From: Treponema sp. UBA7570
GTDB taxonomy: Bacteria > Spirochaetota > Spirochaetia > Treponematales > Treponemataceae
Direction: 5' to 3'
DNA length: 64,000 nucleotides
Assembly (NCBI GenBank): GCA_002477955.1
Contig: DLLE01000052.1
Location: 1 to 64,000, forward strand
Below, one piece after another: positions 52,177 to 60,418 of this stretch (the first letter of the stretch is position 1; each line of letters opens with the position of its first letter). The notes under the pieces are model-generated. The model was not told the DNA's origin and searched no databases. It saw only the letters and a program-made list of their open reading frames with translations. A program made the position numbers and the translations under genes.

Positions 52177-53586
52177 ATGGCTATTGAAGGACTTACACCT
52201 AAACAGATAGTAGAAAAACTCGACCAGTACATAATTGGCCAGGAAAAAGCAAAAAGGGCGGTTGCTGTTGCTTTGCGTAACCGTTTGCGCCGGATTCATC
52301 TTTCTGAAGATATTCGGGACGAAGTTGCGCCAAAAAATATTCTTATGATTGGGCCTACAGGTTCTGGAAAAACAGAAATTGCACGTCGGCTTGCAAAACT
52401 CGTAAATGCGCCTTTTATAAAGGTTGAAGCGACAAAATACACAGAAGTTGGCTATGTTGGACGCGATGTTGAATCAATGATTCGTGACCTTATGGCAGTT
52501 GGTTTTAATAACGTAAAGGCAGAAATGGAAGAGCAGATGAAAGAATCAAGCCTTCCGAAAGTTGAAGAAAAGATTCTTGACCTTTTGCTGCCCGGAACAG
52601 AAAAAAAACAGAAAACGCCAAAGGATTCCGAATCTATGCAGATGCCGGAAAATGCGTTTGTTTTGCCGGAGCAGATTTCTGATGAAAAAACAGAATCGTC
52701 TCAGAATTCGACCCGCGAAAAATTCCGCCAGATGCTTCGTGAGGGCAAACTCGAAGACCGCGAAGTTGAAGTTACAATAAGAAGGCAGCCACGCGGACCG
52801 AGCATGGAAATTATTGCCGGTGGAAGCCTTGATGATTTGCAAAGCGGAATGCAGGATTTGCAGAATATTTTGACAGGCCGGAATTTGAAGAAAAAAATGG
52901 TTACTGTTCGCGAAGCGCGCAAGATTTTACAGGCAGAAACATTGGATTCAATGATTGATCCTGACAAAGTTGCTGATATTGCAAAGCAGCGTGTGGAACA
53001 GAGCGGAATTGTGTTTATTGATGAAATCGACAAAATCGCGGCAAAAAATCAGAATTCTTCTGGACAGGTAAGCCGCGAAGGCGTTCAGAGAGACATTCTT
53101 CCGATTGTTGAAGGCTCAAAAGTGAATACAAAATGGGGCGTTGTAGATACAACTCATATTTTGTTTGTTGCCGCAGGAGCCTTTAGCATGAGCGCACCAA
53201 GCGATTTGATTCCTGAATTGCAGGGACGTTTTCCTCTTCGCGTTGAACTTGAAAGCCTTACAAAGAATGAATTTAAGCGCATTTTGCTTGAACCAAAAAA
53301 TGCTCTTACAAAACAGTATACTGCGCTTTTGGAAACAGAAGGCTTAAAAATTGAATTTAGCGACGATGCAATCGACAGAATGAGTTTCCTTGCAGAAGAT
53401 GTAAACAGCCGAAGCGAAAATATTGGCGCACGCCGTTTGCATACGATTATGGAAAAAGTTCTGGAAGATGCAAGTTTTTCTGCAGACGAACATTCTGGAG
53501 AAACTCTTACAATTGATGCAAAATTTGTTGATGAAAAGCTCCGTGGCGTTGTTACGGATGTTGATTTGTCGCGCTACATTCTGTAA
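52177..53586 (+). CDS. hslU: ATP-dependent protease ATPase subunit HslU
   Basis: A 469-residue AAA+ unfoldase that feeds HslV. N terminus MAIEGLTPKQIVEKLDQYIIGQ; Walker A GPTGSGKTEIARRLAKL; I domain about 110-245; Walker B GIVFIDEIDKIA; sensor GRFPLRVEL; C-terminal DLSRYIL, which inserts into HslV. The open frame extends to 52150, but the ATG at 52177 is supported by AGGA and by the family N terminus. Codirectional with hslV. Confidence 0.97.
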   Translation: MAIEGLTPKQIVEKLDQYIIGQEKAKRAVAVALRNRLRRIHLSEDIRDEVAPKNILMIGPTGSGKTEIARRLAKLVNAPFIKVEATKYTEVGYVGRDVESMIRDLMAVGFNNVKAEMEEQMKESSLPKVEEKILDLLLPGTEKKQKTPKDSESMQMPENAFVLPEQISDEKTESSQNSTREKFRQMLREGKLEDREVEVTIRRQPRGPSMEIIAGGSLDDLQSGMQDLQNILTGRNLKKKMVTVREARKILQAETLDSMIDPDKVADIAKQRVEQSGIVFIDEIDKIAAKNQNSSGQVSREGVQRDILPIVEGSKVNTKWGVVDTTHILFVAAGAFSMSAPSDLIPELQGRFPLRVELESLTKNEFKRILLEPKNALTKQYTALLETEGLKIEFSDDAIDRMSFLAEDVNSRSENIGARRLHTIMEKVLEDASFSADEHSGETLTIDAKFVDEKLRGVVTDVDLSRYIL

Positions 53587-53605
53587 AAAAAAATTGAATT
53601 TGCTG

Positions 53606-53840
53606 GCGCACGGCCTGCCACTTACATGGCAGGGATATTGCGTGCAAGCACGCTGCGACTTTTGCTGGCGCAAAACTCGTTGATTATACTGTGCGCTTAC
53701 GCGCACGGCCCGCCACTTACATGGCAGGGATAGTAGGGGCGGCGGAGCCGTTGGCGGTTGCTTGCAACCGCCAATGTAGCGCGGTTAGCGCGGAACCCCG
53801 AATAGCCCGATTTTTGCGCTAGCAAAAAGCCACCCGAATT
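53606..53840 (+). repeat. family B repeat copy 2, partly tandem-duplicated
   Basis: A 32-base block (53606-53637) reappears at 53701-53732 with one mismatch, 95 bases on. The block contains CACTTACATGGCAGGGATA. The distal half has GTGCGC/GCGCAC, GGCGGTTGC/GCAACCGCC and the family B core AATAGCCCGATTTTTGC-N4-GCAAAAA. It lies between convergent hslU and ilvB, where it may also terminate transcription. Confidence 0.7.
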
Positions 53841-53846
53841 TTTATT

Positions 53847-55613
53847 TTATCTTATCGAATCAATATTTGCCTTTCCGCCTGGAACAAACGGCAGTACATT
53901 TTCTTCGGGATCAACTTTTACAGTGACAATGAACGGTCTGTTTTTTCTGTTTTGGTCAAAGGCTTTTTTGAACCATTCGCTGTCCGTGTTTGCATTTGTT
54001 CCTTCGATTCCAAAACCCTTTGCAATTTGAAGAAAATCTGGCTGTGCTGAAAAGGTGCTTGCTGAATAATTTTTGTCAAAAAGAAACTTTTGCTGCTGGT
54101 AAACCATTCCGAGCGTGTGATTTACAAAAATTATTACCGTTACGGCAAGGTTGTTTTCGGCCAGAGTTGCAAGTTCCTGAATGTTCATAAGAATTGAGCC
54201 GTCGCCGCTTATGCAGATAATTCTTTTTTGCGGGTTTTGAAGCGATGCTCCGATTGCCGCCGGAAGTCCAAAACCCATTGTTCCGAGGCTTCCTGAAGTT
54301 AAAAATGTCCGCGGCTCGTTTACAGGATAGTATTGGGCGGCAAACATTTGGTGCTGGCCGACATCTGTCGTAACGAGTATGTCTTTTTCGTTGAGTCCGG
54401 CGTTTTGCGCAAGAGATGGAAGCTCTGAAATGAATTTTCGCGGATTTGCTGAATCTTCAAAACCCTCTCTTTTTTGATTTTTGTCCGGGGAACCGCAGTT
54501 GAGGGAAAAATTTTCTTTTGAAAGGTTTGCGATTTTTTCTGCCCAAAGCTCGCGTTCCTGTGCAAATCCTTTGCTGTCCTGATTTTTTAAAATATTTTTG
54601 AGCGAATCTGTAATGAGCGGAACTGCGGTTTCTGCTTTGCAGACAAGGCTGTGTGTTGTCGGGAGAATTTTGTTTATTTCCGCAGCGTCAATGTCGATAT
54701 GAAGAATTTTTGCAGAAGGACAGAATTTTTTTACGATTCCTGTTGCGCGGTCGTCAAAGCGTACTCCTGCCGCAAAAACCAGATCGCTTTCGTACATTGC
54801 AACATTTGCCGGGTAAGAGCCGTGCATGCCGACCATTCCGGCATTGTCCGAATCTGTTTTTGGAATTGCTCCCAAAGCCATGAGCGAAGTTACAACGGGC
54901 AAACGGTAATTTTTTTTGAATTCCCTCAATGCTTTTGCTGCTGCTGGAGAATTGCAGCCACCGCCAATGTACAAAACCGGTTTTTTTGCTTGCGCAAGCT
55001 CTAATGCCATTTTTTCTACGATATTTTGAATTTTTCCTTTTTTTGTATGAAAGCGCACATTTTCTTCTTTTATGCAAAAATCTTCGTAATCAGGAAAACT
55101 TTCTACTTCGCACTGGGCAAGCTGAACGTCGCGCGGAATGTCAATTAAAACAGGACCCGGACGGCCTTCCTGGGCAATTGCAAAGGCCTGTGGAATTGCC
55201 GTCAAAAGTTCTTCTGGATTTTTTACTGCGATTGAATGTTTTGTGATTGGAAACGAAAGTCCGAAAGTGTCGGCTTCTTGAAACGCATCTGTTCCGATAA
55301 GATATGTGTTTACCTGACCGGTTATGGCAACCAGAGGAATCGAGTCGCTTCTTGCGTCTGCAATTGCCGTCAAAAGGTTCATTGCTCCTGGACCGCTTGT
55401 TGCCAGACAGACCGCCGCTTTTCCAGATGTGCGTGCCATTCCTTGCGCTATAAAGCCTGCCGCCTGTTCCTGTCGCACTAGAATATGCCGGATTGAACTT
55501 TTATTGAGTTCATCGTACAAAGGCAGGATTGAACCGCCTGGAATCCCAGAAACAGTCTTAATGCCCTGTTTTTCGAGCATTTTTACAACGATTTGCGCGC
55601 CAGTCAACTTCAT
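53847..55613 (-). CDS. ilvB: acetolactate synthase large subunit
   Basis: A 588-residue thiamine-diphosphate enzyme that starts valine, leucine and isoleucine synthesis. It contains VSGIPGGSILPLYDEL, the catalytic Glu in VRQEQAAGFIAQG, the FAD region and the ThDP motif (ICISGDGSILMNIQELATLAENNLAVTVIIFVN). The open frame reaches 55625 but the ATG at 55613 has GGAG 7 bases upstream. No ilvN regulatory subunit gene is adjacent. Transcription is controlled by the attenuator just upstream. Confidence 0.95.
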   Translation of the reverse strand: MKLTGAQIVVKMLEKQGIKTVSGIPGGSILPLYDELNKSSIRHILVRQEQAAGFIAQGMARTSGKAAVCLATSGPGAMNLLTAIADARSDSIPLVAITGQVNTYLIGTDAFQEADTFGLSFPITKHSIAVKNPEELLTAIPQAFAIAQEGRPGPVLIDIPRDVQLAQCEVESFPDYEDFCIKEENVRFHTKKGKIQNIVEKMALELAQAKKPVLYIGGGCNSPAAAKALREFKKNYRLPVVTSLMALGAIPKTDSDNAGMVGMHGSYPANVAMYESDLVFAAGVRFDDRATGIVKKFCPSAKILHIDIDAAEINKILPTTHSLVCKAETAVPLITDSLKNILKNQDSKGFAQERELWAEKIANLSKENFSLNCGSPDKNQKREGFEDSANPRKFISELPSLAQNAGLNEKDILVTTDVGQHQMFAAQYYPVNEPRTFLTSGSLGTMGFGLPAAIGASLQNPQKRIICISGDGSILMNIQELATLAENNLAVTVIIFVNHTLGMVYQQQKFLFDKNYSASTFSAQPDFLQIAKGFGIEGTNANTDSEWFKKAFDQNRKNRPFIVTVKVDPEENVLPFVPGGKANIDSIR

Positions 55614-55636
55614 ATTATTCTCCAAAAAAAATAAAA

Positions 55637-55723
55637 AGGCTCTCAGGAAACTAGTTCCGGAGAGCCTGTGATTTACGCTTTAAATTTATCAAACAAAAAT
55701 AAAAGCAACGACTTTCCGGCTAG
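55637..55723 (-). promoter_or_regulatory. ilvB transcription attenuator (antiterminator and terminator)
   Basis: Minus strand. Terminator 55667-55637: AGGCTCTC/GAGAGCCT with inner GGAA/TTCC, one mismatch, then TTTTTA and a T run. Antiterminator: CTAGCCGG (55723-55716, containing the leader stop TAG) with CCGGAACTAG (55660-55651), 8 pairs and a 2-base bulge; this uses up part of the terminator arm. The logic is the same as at leuA: a ribosome at the stop hides the 5' strand and favours termination. Confidence 0.8.
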
Positions 55724-55776
55724 ATGGAAACCACCACGAGAAGGACGCTGACTTTTACAAGGTTTGAATTAAACAT
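55720..55776 (-). CDS. ilvL: branched-chain leader peptide of the ilvB attenuator
   Basis: An 18-residue ORF, MFNSNLVKVSVLLVVVSI: six Val, three Leu, one Ile, all three end products of the pathway. It contains a run of Leu-Leu-Val-Val-Val. No Shine-Dalgarno; the ATG is 7 bases after the -10 box, so the transcript probably begins on the AUG. Too short for automated gene calls. Confidence 0.83.
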   Translation of the reverse strand: MFNSNLVKVSVLLVVVSI

Positions 55777-55783
55777 ATTTCAG

Positions 55784-55812
55784 ATTATGTAACCTCAAAA
55801 ACGTTTTGTCAA
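55784..55812 (-). promoter_or_regulatory. ilvL-ilvB promoter
   Basis: Minus strand: TTGACA (55812-55807), 17-base spacer, CATAAT (55789-55784). Predicted start at about 55777, adjacent to the leader ATG at 55776. Confidence 0.7.
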
Positions 55813-55886
55813 GAATATGTAAGAAAAATGTATTTTCAAGAAAAAAACTATCAAAAATAAACATTTGTGGACAGTTTATAAAAAAA

Positions 55887-55910
55887 GCCCGGCTAAAGAC
55901 TTAGCCGGGC
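55887..55910 (-). terminator. terminator of the surface lipoprotein gene
   Basis: Perfect 10-pair stem GCCCGGCTAA (55887-55896) with TTAGCCGGGC (55901-55910), loop AGAC; read on the minus strand it is followed by seven T. It separates the lipoprotein gene from the ilvB promoter. Confidence 0.85.
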
Positions 55911-55927
55911 CGGGATAAACTAAAATC

Positions 55928-57898
55928 TTATCTTGTAATTGTTGTTATTATTGAATAAGAAACCGTAGTTGTGCCGTAATGAGCGGTGAACATTACCTGA
56001 TAGATTCCTGCAGGAAGATCTGAAAGTGACATTGTAAAGTCTGTTTCTGCGCCTACTTTATCCGCGGATAATGCCTCAAAAATTGTTCCGCCTCTTGTTA
56101 CAGTAAAGTTTACTTTGTCATAAGCAAAATTTTCGATTTTGTTGCCTTCCGCATCTTTTACATCTCCTGGAGTGAACGTCCATTTTGCTTCTGTCTGAGT
56201 TGTAGCTTCAATTTCTGCTGTTTTTCCAGTGATCGTTCCTGTGTCTACCGTAATCCAGCCGTCTTGAATTTCAAGGCTTTGTTTGTCGAAGATTGCCACA
56301 CTTGCGTCTGTTGCGAACATTGCGTAAAGATCCAAGTTTTTGTAGCCTTTATACGCTTCTGGTGCTGTTCCAGGTTCGTTGTATCTGCTTGCAGTTTCGC
56401 TTGTTGCGTCTTTGCTCCAGTAAGACCAGGTATATGTGTTTTTCTTGATGATTGGAGTTCCGTCTGCTTTTATGATTTCGGTTCCAGTTGTAGAATCTTC
56501 GCAGTGATAGCTTACTCTGTCCGCTGTGCTGCCGCCAGTGCCGCCTTCTGCCGCTGTTTCGTCATCGAAGTAAGTGCCTCCGTTCATAAAATATGTGAGC
56601 CTGTAGCGGTTGATTGTATTTCCAGTAAATGCTTTAGTTTCTGTCGGTTCTGCTGGTGCTGTCGTAAGGTCAACAAGCTTCCAAGCGGATTTTCCTGCGT
56701 CGTTTACTGCGCGGATTCTTGCAAAATAGCGTTTTCCAAGTTCAAGGCGGAGCTGAGCCTTTGTGTTTCCAGAAAGAAGAGAGCCGCCTTCGTAGTTTGC
56801 TTCTGTGCTCAATTTGCTGCCATAAGTTACAGATTTTCCGTCTGCTAAAGCTGTTGTCCATTCATCGTCAGTGGTTGGATGAGTAACTGCTGTGTCCGCA
56901 TCGTTAAATTCAAGAACTTCGATTTCAAAATTGTTTTCGTTTTTAGAACCACGTTCCCATTCAAATGCTGTAGTGTACCAGCCGGAGAACTTGTCCTCGC
57001 TGTTTTCCACATAGCCTGCTTTAAATGCTGTCGGAGCTTCTGGCGCAGTTCCGATTATGTTTGGAATACCAACTGCATTTTCTACTGTTTTTCCAGGAAG
57101 AACAACAAGAACGTCGCTCCAGTAGAACTTTTTATTTGAGCCTGTTTTTTCAAAAGTCACTTTGAAAAGATAAGTTCCAGGGGCAAAAGAAGCAATTGCG
57201 TAATCTACGGCATGTGCCTCGTCAATTGAAGCGTCTGTAAAAGTAACATCTTTTTCTGTCGGGGTGGCGTCTGCTCCGGCGTCCGCTCCTGTTGTAAGAA
57301 GATAGATTCCGGCTTTTGCAGTGAATCCTGCTGGAAGTTTCCAACCGTCAGTGTAAAGCTTCATTGCGATTTGTGCCTCTTTTGTAAGACCGTCTGGAGA
57401 AAGTGTAAATTTTGCCGTGTCGCCGTTGAGCATATCCATTGACGAATAGCCGATAAGAACCGCATTGTCTTTAAGAGTTGCTTCAGTCGGGGCTGCATCT
57501 CCATTAGCTACTGCGACAAGTGTAAATTCCCATACAGCGCTGTTTGCCGGAATATTTATTGTTCCGACAGTCTTTGAAGCAGTGCCTCCTGCAGCATCTG
57601 TATTTCCATTAAAATCCACTTTTTCAGGTCCAAAAGTTCCTCCAGATGTATTTGTACCGTAAAGGTAAAAATCTACTCCGTCAGAATCAAAAGAATCCGG
57701 GATAATTGTACGGCTTGCGCGGTTTGCGCTTTTAGAAGCCTGAGTTACGACTTCGTCGTAGTTTGTAACTTCAATGTTCAGAGTGTTTTTGTTTTCTGAA
57801 TTTGAACTTACGTTTGCATCGGTGAGATTTGAGCACGAGGCAAAAATCATTGCGGCACTGATTGCAAAGAATGCAAAAATGCTTTTTCTGTTTTTCAT
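55928..57898 (-). CDS. large surface lipoprotein with FN3-like and InlB-type repeat regions
   Basis: A 656-residue lipoprotein: signal and lipobox IFASCSN (Cys near residue 21). The mature protein is Thr/Ala/Gly/Asp-rich. About 270-390 looks like a fibronectin-III-type domain (APTAFKAGYVE...WKLVDLTTAPAEPTE). About 400-500 resembles an InlB B-repeat (YRLTYFMNGGTYFDDE, then TYTWSYWSKD and YKNLDLYAMF). The C-terminal 100 residues resemble an Ig-like beta domain (SLSDLPAGIYQVMFTAHYG). Codon use is richer in G+C than in neighbours. AGGAGG before the ATG. Binding partner unknown. Confidence 0.7.
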   Translation of the reverse strand: MKNRKSIFAFFAISAAMIFASCSNLTDANVSSNSENKNTLNIEVTNYDEVVTQASKSANRASRTIIPDSFDSDGVDFYLYGTNTSGGTFGPEKVDFNGNTDAAGGTASKTVGTINIPANSAVWEFTLVAVANGDAAPTEATLKDNAVLIGYSSMDMLNGDTAKFTLSPDGLTKEAQIAMKLYTDGWKLPAGFTAKAGIYLLTTGADAGADATPTEKDVTFTDASIDEAHAVDYAIASFAPGTYLFKVTFEKTGSNKKFYWSDVLVVLPGKTVENAVGIPNIIGTAPEAPTAFKAGYVENSEDKFSGWYTTAFEWERGSKNENNFEIEVLEFNDADTAVTHPTTDDEWTTALADGKSVTYGSKLSTEANYEGGSLLSGNTKAQLRLELGKRYFARIRAVNDAGKSAWKLVDLTTAPAEPTETKAFTGNTINRYRLTYFMNGGTYFDDETAAEGGTGGSTADRVSYHCEDSTTGTEIIKADGTPIIKKNTYTWSYWSKDATSETASRYNEPGTAPEAYKGYKNLDLYAMFATDASVAIFDKQSLEIQDGWITVDTGTITGKTAEIEATTQTEAKWTFTPGDVKDAEGNKIENFAYDKVNFTVTRGGTIFEALSADKVGAETDFTMSLSDLPAGIYQVMFTAHYGTTTVSYSIITTITR

Positions 57899-57943
57899 AA
57901 CATCCTCCTATAAAAGAACAGTTAATTTTTGTTAGTTTTAATT

Positions 57944-58060
57944 GTGCGCAAGGCGCACAAGCCGCCTGTTTTGCGGCAGGGGTAGTAGGGGCGGCGGAGC
58001 CGTTCGCTTGCGAATGAAACCCCGGATAACCCGGTTTTTGCCATGCAAAAAGCCGCCCGA
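57944..58060 (+). repeat. family B repeat copy 3
   Basis: TGTGCGC-AA-GGCGCACA, then CGGCAGGGGTAGTAGGGGCG and the core GGATAACCCGGTTTTTGC-N4-GCAAAAAG. Closest to the copy at 53606-53840. It separates the 187-residue gene from the large lipoprotein gene. Confidence 0.7.
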
Positions 58061-58085
58061 TAAACTTTGCTCCGTTTTTTGGGGG

Positions 58086-58649
58086 CTAGTTCATAAAGTA
58101 AATGATTACTATGCAGTCGTCTGTGTAGCTGTTTTCCTCCTTGTCTGTTACTGTAAGCGCAAGTTTATAAGTGCCGGTCTTTAAGTTTGAAGATGGCACG
58201 TACAGCGAAAAGGCCCTCGTTGTCATTGAAGAGCCGTTTGCAAGGTTACAGATTATGTTTTTTTCGATGGTTGTTTTTACGGCCGTTCCCATCTGGCCTG
58301 TCGCCGTCACTTCCTCGACTTTTGTGATTTTCCATTGATATGAGGCGCATCTTGGAGGCGCGTAAAGGCTTAGTGTTCCGTCGCAGCGCAGAAAATATTT
58401 TGGAGAAAGCATATTTTTTTCGTTAAAGCCTGGTTCTCCCGGCGCGATTCCTGAAGTTTTTTCTGAAGTTGAATCTGTGCTTGTAAAATTTGTGTTGTAA
58501 TTGTCTAAAACGTCGTCAATCGAAGTTTTGCAGCTGTTTAAAGCGCCCAGCAAAAAAACTGTAATAAAGGTGAATAAAATTTTTTTGAGAAAATCAAATT
58601 GTTCAGAAAAGGCAGACTGTGTCTTTAAGACTGGAGTTTTCCGGTTCAT
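58086..58649 (-). CDS. hypothetical lipoprotein
   Basis: A 187-residue protein. A long basic N terminus (about 1-24) precedes a hydrophobic segment and the lipobox LNSCKT (Cys near residue 40). The C-terminal 100 residues form a beta-rich domain with two blocks, YFLRCDGTLSLYAPPRCASYQWKITKVEE and TGTYKLALTVTDKEENSY, resembling a PKD/Ig-like domain. The start overlaps the stop of the WD40 gene (ATGA) with GGAG upstream, so they are coupled. Function unknown. Confidence 0.65.
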   Translation of the reverse strand: MNRKTPVLKTQSAFSEQFDFLKKILFTFITVFLLGALNSCKTSIDDVLDNYNTNFTSTDSTSEKTSGIAPGEPGFNEKNMLSPKYFLRCDGTLSLYAPPRCASYQWKITKVEEVTATGQMGTAVKTTIEKNIICNLANGSSMTTRAFSLYVPSSNLKTGTYKLALTVTDKEENSYTDDCIVIIYFMN

Positions 58650-60280
58650 TTTTTTTCTCCGATTTTAAAATTTGCGCCAAGTTCTGTGCTTATCATAATT
58701 TTTTGGACAGAATTCCATTGGGCCGCGACATTTAGCGAAAAATATTTCCAGTTTATTCCGAGTTTTGTTCCAAAATTGAGCGAAATGAACGGTTTTGAGG
58801 CTGCGGATTCCGCGCCAAAATTCCTGTTCCAAAGAAGGCAGACTCCGGTTCCTGCAAAAATCTCCGCGCTAAATCCAATCTCGTTGTTTACAAAAGGCAT
58901 TACAAAAATTCCGAACGGCGCGCACAAATCAAGCCCTGCAAGAACTGGGGAATCCATGCTGCTGTTGTTTTTTGTGTATTTGTAAGGATAGTTTGATTTT
59001 GGAAAACCGATGTACGGGCTTACATAAATTCCTGTGTAAAAAGGCGGCAAAAGGTCGTATGTTAAAAATGCAGATGAAAATCCTGCCGACAGATTGTATG
59101 GAGAAGGCGCGGAACGCAGGTTTAAAGAAACGCACAGATATTTTTCGTGGCGGGTTTTAAAAGTGCCGTTTGTAATACCCCAGCCGCGTAAAGAGGAGCC
59201 TGTTCCGCTATTTGATTCGCCGTAATTTTCCGCGCTTCTAAACTTTTTTGGAGGCTTTTGTCCTGGAGATAAAAGCACGTCTTTTACAAAAAATTCAAAA
59301 ATCGAGCCGCTTTCGTAGCCGATAAGAATCCTTGAGTTGTCCGGATTAAATTCAAAATCTGTAAGGGCCGAAAAATCGCACGAAGGAATGTAGCCGAGCC
59401 ATTTTTCTTTTGACAGATCATAGAGCTCTATTTCGTCATTTTCCGTCACGATTGCAATTTTGTTTTCCTTATTGAGAGGTTTTATTCCTTTTATTTTGTG
59501 AAGAGTGTCGATTGAAAGGAGCTTTTCGCCTTCGAGGCTGTAAATGCAAAAACTTGTTTCGTTTTCTGGCGCTATTATTGAACTGTTGTCTGCCAAAAAT
59601 TGAACAGGAATTTCTGTCTGCGTGTAAATTTCTGTCAATTTAAGAATTTCTGACTGGGAATTGCAGTTCCAGATTATCGCCGTTCCGTCTTTTGATGTGC
59701 TTGCAAGAAAATTTTCGTTTTTGCTAAAATTCAGACTGTAGATTTCTGAATCGTGGCCTTTTAGTTCTTTAAAAATCGCGTCTTTTGTAAAGCGCAGCTT
59801 AAAAAATAGCTTGATTGAATTGTCGTCGGATGCGACTGCCACATAGTCCGAATTTTTGCTGAAAGTGACGGCTCTAATTTCGTTTTCGTTTTTGCAGTCA
59901 AGCTTAAAATAAGGCTCTTTATTGAATTTGAGAAATCTGTCTTCGCTATTTTCTGTATTCCAGACAGAAAAATAGCCGTCCTTTGTAATTGCCAGAAGAA
60001 TTTGGTGTTTTCCTTCGGCCGAAAACATTATTTTGTCGATGTTTTTAATGTTTAGAGTGTCTGAAAGTTCGTAGGTCGAGCAGCTGCGCAAAAAAACGGT
60101 ATTTTCTTCTGTAAAGGCAAAAAACTCATCGTCTTTGCTATAGGCAAGGTTTGTTACTGGAAAAGGAGTCTTTACGACTTGAGAAAAAATCGGAAATGTA
60201 AAAAACAATGAAATTAACAGGAAGAAAATGTTAATTTTTGCTGAATAAAGTAACTCTCTCAAAAAAAATGCTCCCGTCAT
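58646..60280 (-). CDS. WD40-repeat protein with beta-barrel-like C terminus
   Basis: A 544-residue exported protein. Signal segment about 17-35 (FLLISLFFTFPIFSQ). WD40-type repeats span about 36-330 (LRSCSTYELSDTL; DGYFSVWNTENS; HDSEIYSLNFSKNENFLASTSKDGTAIIWN). From about 370 to the end, alternating aromatic strands (YLCVSLNLRSAPSPYNLSAGFSSAF; FISLNFGTKLGINWKYFSLNVAAQW) look like a small outer-membrane barrel. Start: ATG at 60280, or GTG one codon earlier, behind GGAGG. A 15-base C tract lies about 30 bases upstream. Confidence 0.62.
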   Translation of the reverse strand: MTGAFFLRELLYSAKINIFFLLISLFFTFPIFSQVVKTPFPVTNLAYSKDDEFFAFTEENTVFLRSCSTYELSDTLNIKNIDKIMFSAEGKHQILLAITKDGYFSVWNTENSEDRFLKFNKEPYFKLDCKNENEIRAVTFSKNSDYVAVASDDNSIKLFFKLRFTKDAIFKELKGHDSEIYSLNFSKNENFLASTSKDGTAIIWNCNSQSEILKLTEIYTQTEIPVQFLADNSSIIAPENETSFCIYSLEGEKLLSIDTLHKIKGIKPLNKENKIAIVTENDEIELYDLSKEKWLGYIPSCDFSALTDFEFNPDNSRILIGYESGSIFEFFVKDVLLSPGQKPPKKFRSAENYGESNSGTGSSLRGWGITNGTFKTRHEKYLCVSLNLRSAPSPYNLSAGFSSAFLTYDLLPPFYTGIYVSPYIGFPKSNYPYKYTKNNSSMDSPVLAGLDLCAPFGIFVMPFVNNEIGFSAEIFAGTGVCLLWNRNFGAESAASKPFISLNFGTKLGINWKYFSLNVAAQWNSVQKIMISTELGANFKIGEKK

Positions 60281-60310
60281 CACCCTCCGAATGTTGCTGT
60301 TTTAAAAATC

Positions 60311-60325
60311 GGGGGGGGGGGGGGG
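60311..60325. repeat. 15-base poly-G/poly-C tract
   Basis: Fifteen consecutive G on the plus strand (C on the minus). On the minus strand it begins 6 bases after a TATAAA (60337-60332), that is, at the predicted transcription start of the WD40 gene. On the plus strand it is 94 bases before purN. Such tracts vary in length by slippage and switch expression in T. pallidum. Confidence 0.8.
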
Positions 60326-60403
60326 TTTTTCTTTATAAATCCTTTTCGGCAGATTTAGTAAAAAACTTTAATATTTTTTTGCCTGTCAAACAAACTTTAT
60401 TTG

Positions 60404-60412
60404 TGGTATATT
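60404..60412 (+). promoter_or_regulatory. purN extended -10 promoter, leaderless
   Basis: TGG-TATATT, an extended -10 box (TGnTATATT) at 60404-60412, with no good -35. The predicted start at 60419 is the A of the purN ATG. No ribosome site precedes the ATG. Confidence 0.45.
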
Positions 60413-60418
60413 TTTTTT

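Noticed and set aside
53606..53732. CRISPR array from the repeated 32-base block
   Set aside because: Only two copies, 95 bases apart, belonging to a dispersed intergenic family; no cas genes.
55614..55783. Thiamine or FMN riboswitch before ilvB
   Set aside because: No conserved core of either aptamer; the leader peptide and terminator account for the whole region.
57942..58184. 80-residue open frame on the plus strand
   Set aside because: Lies over family B repeat copy 3 and the end of a real minus-strand gene.
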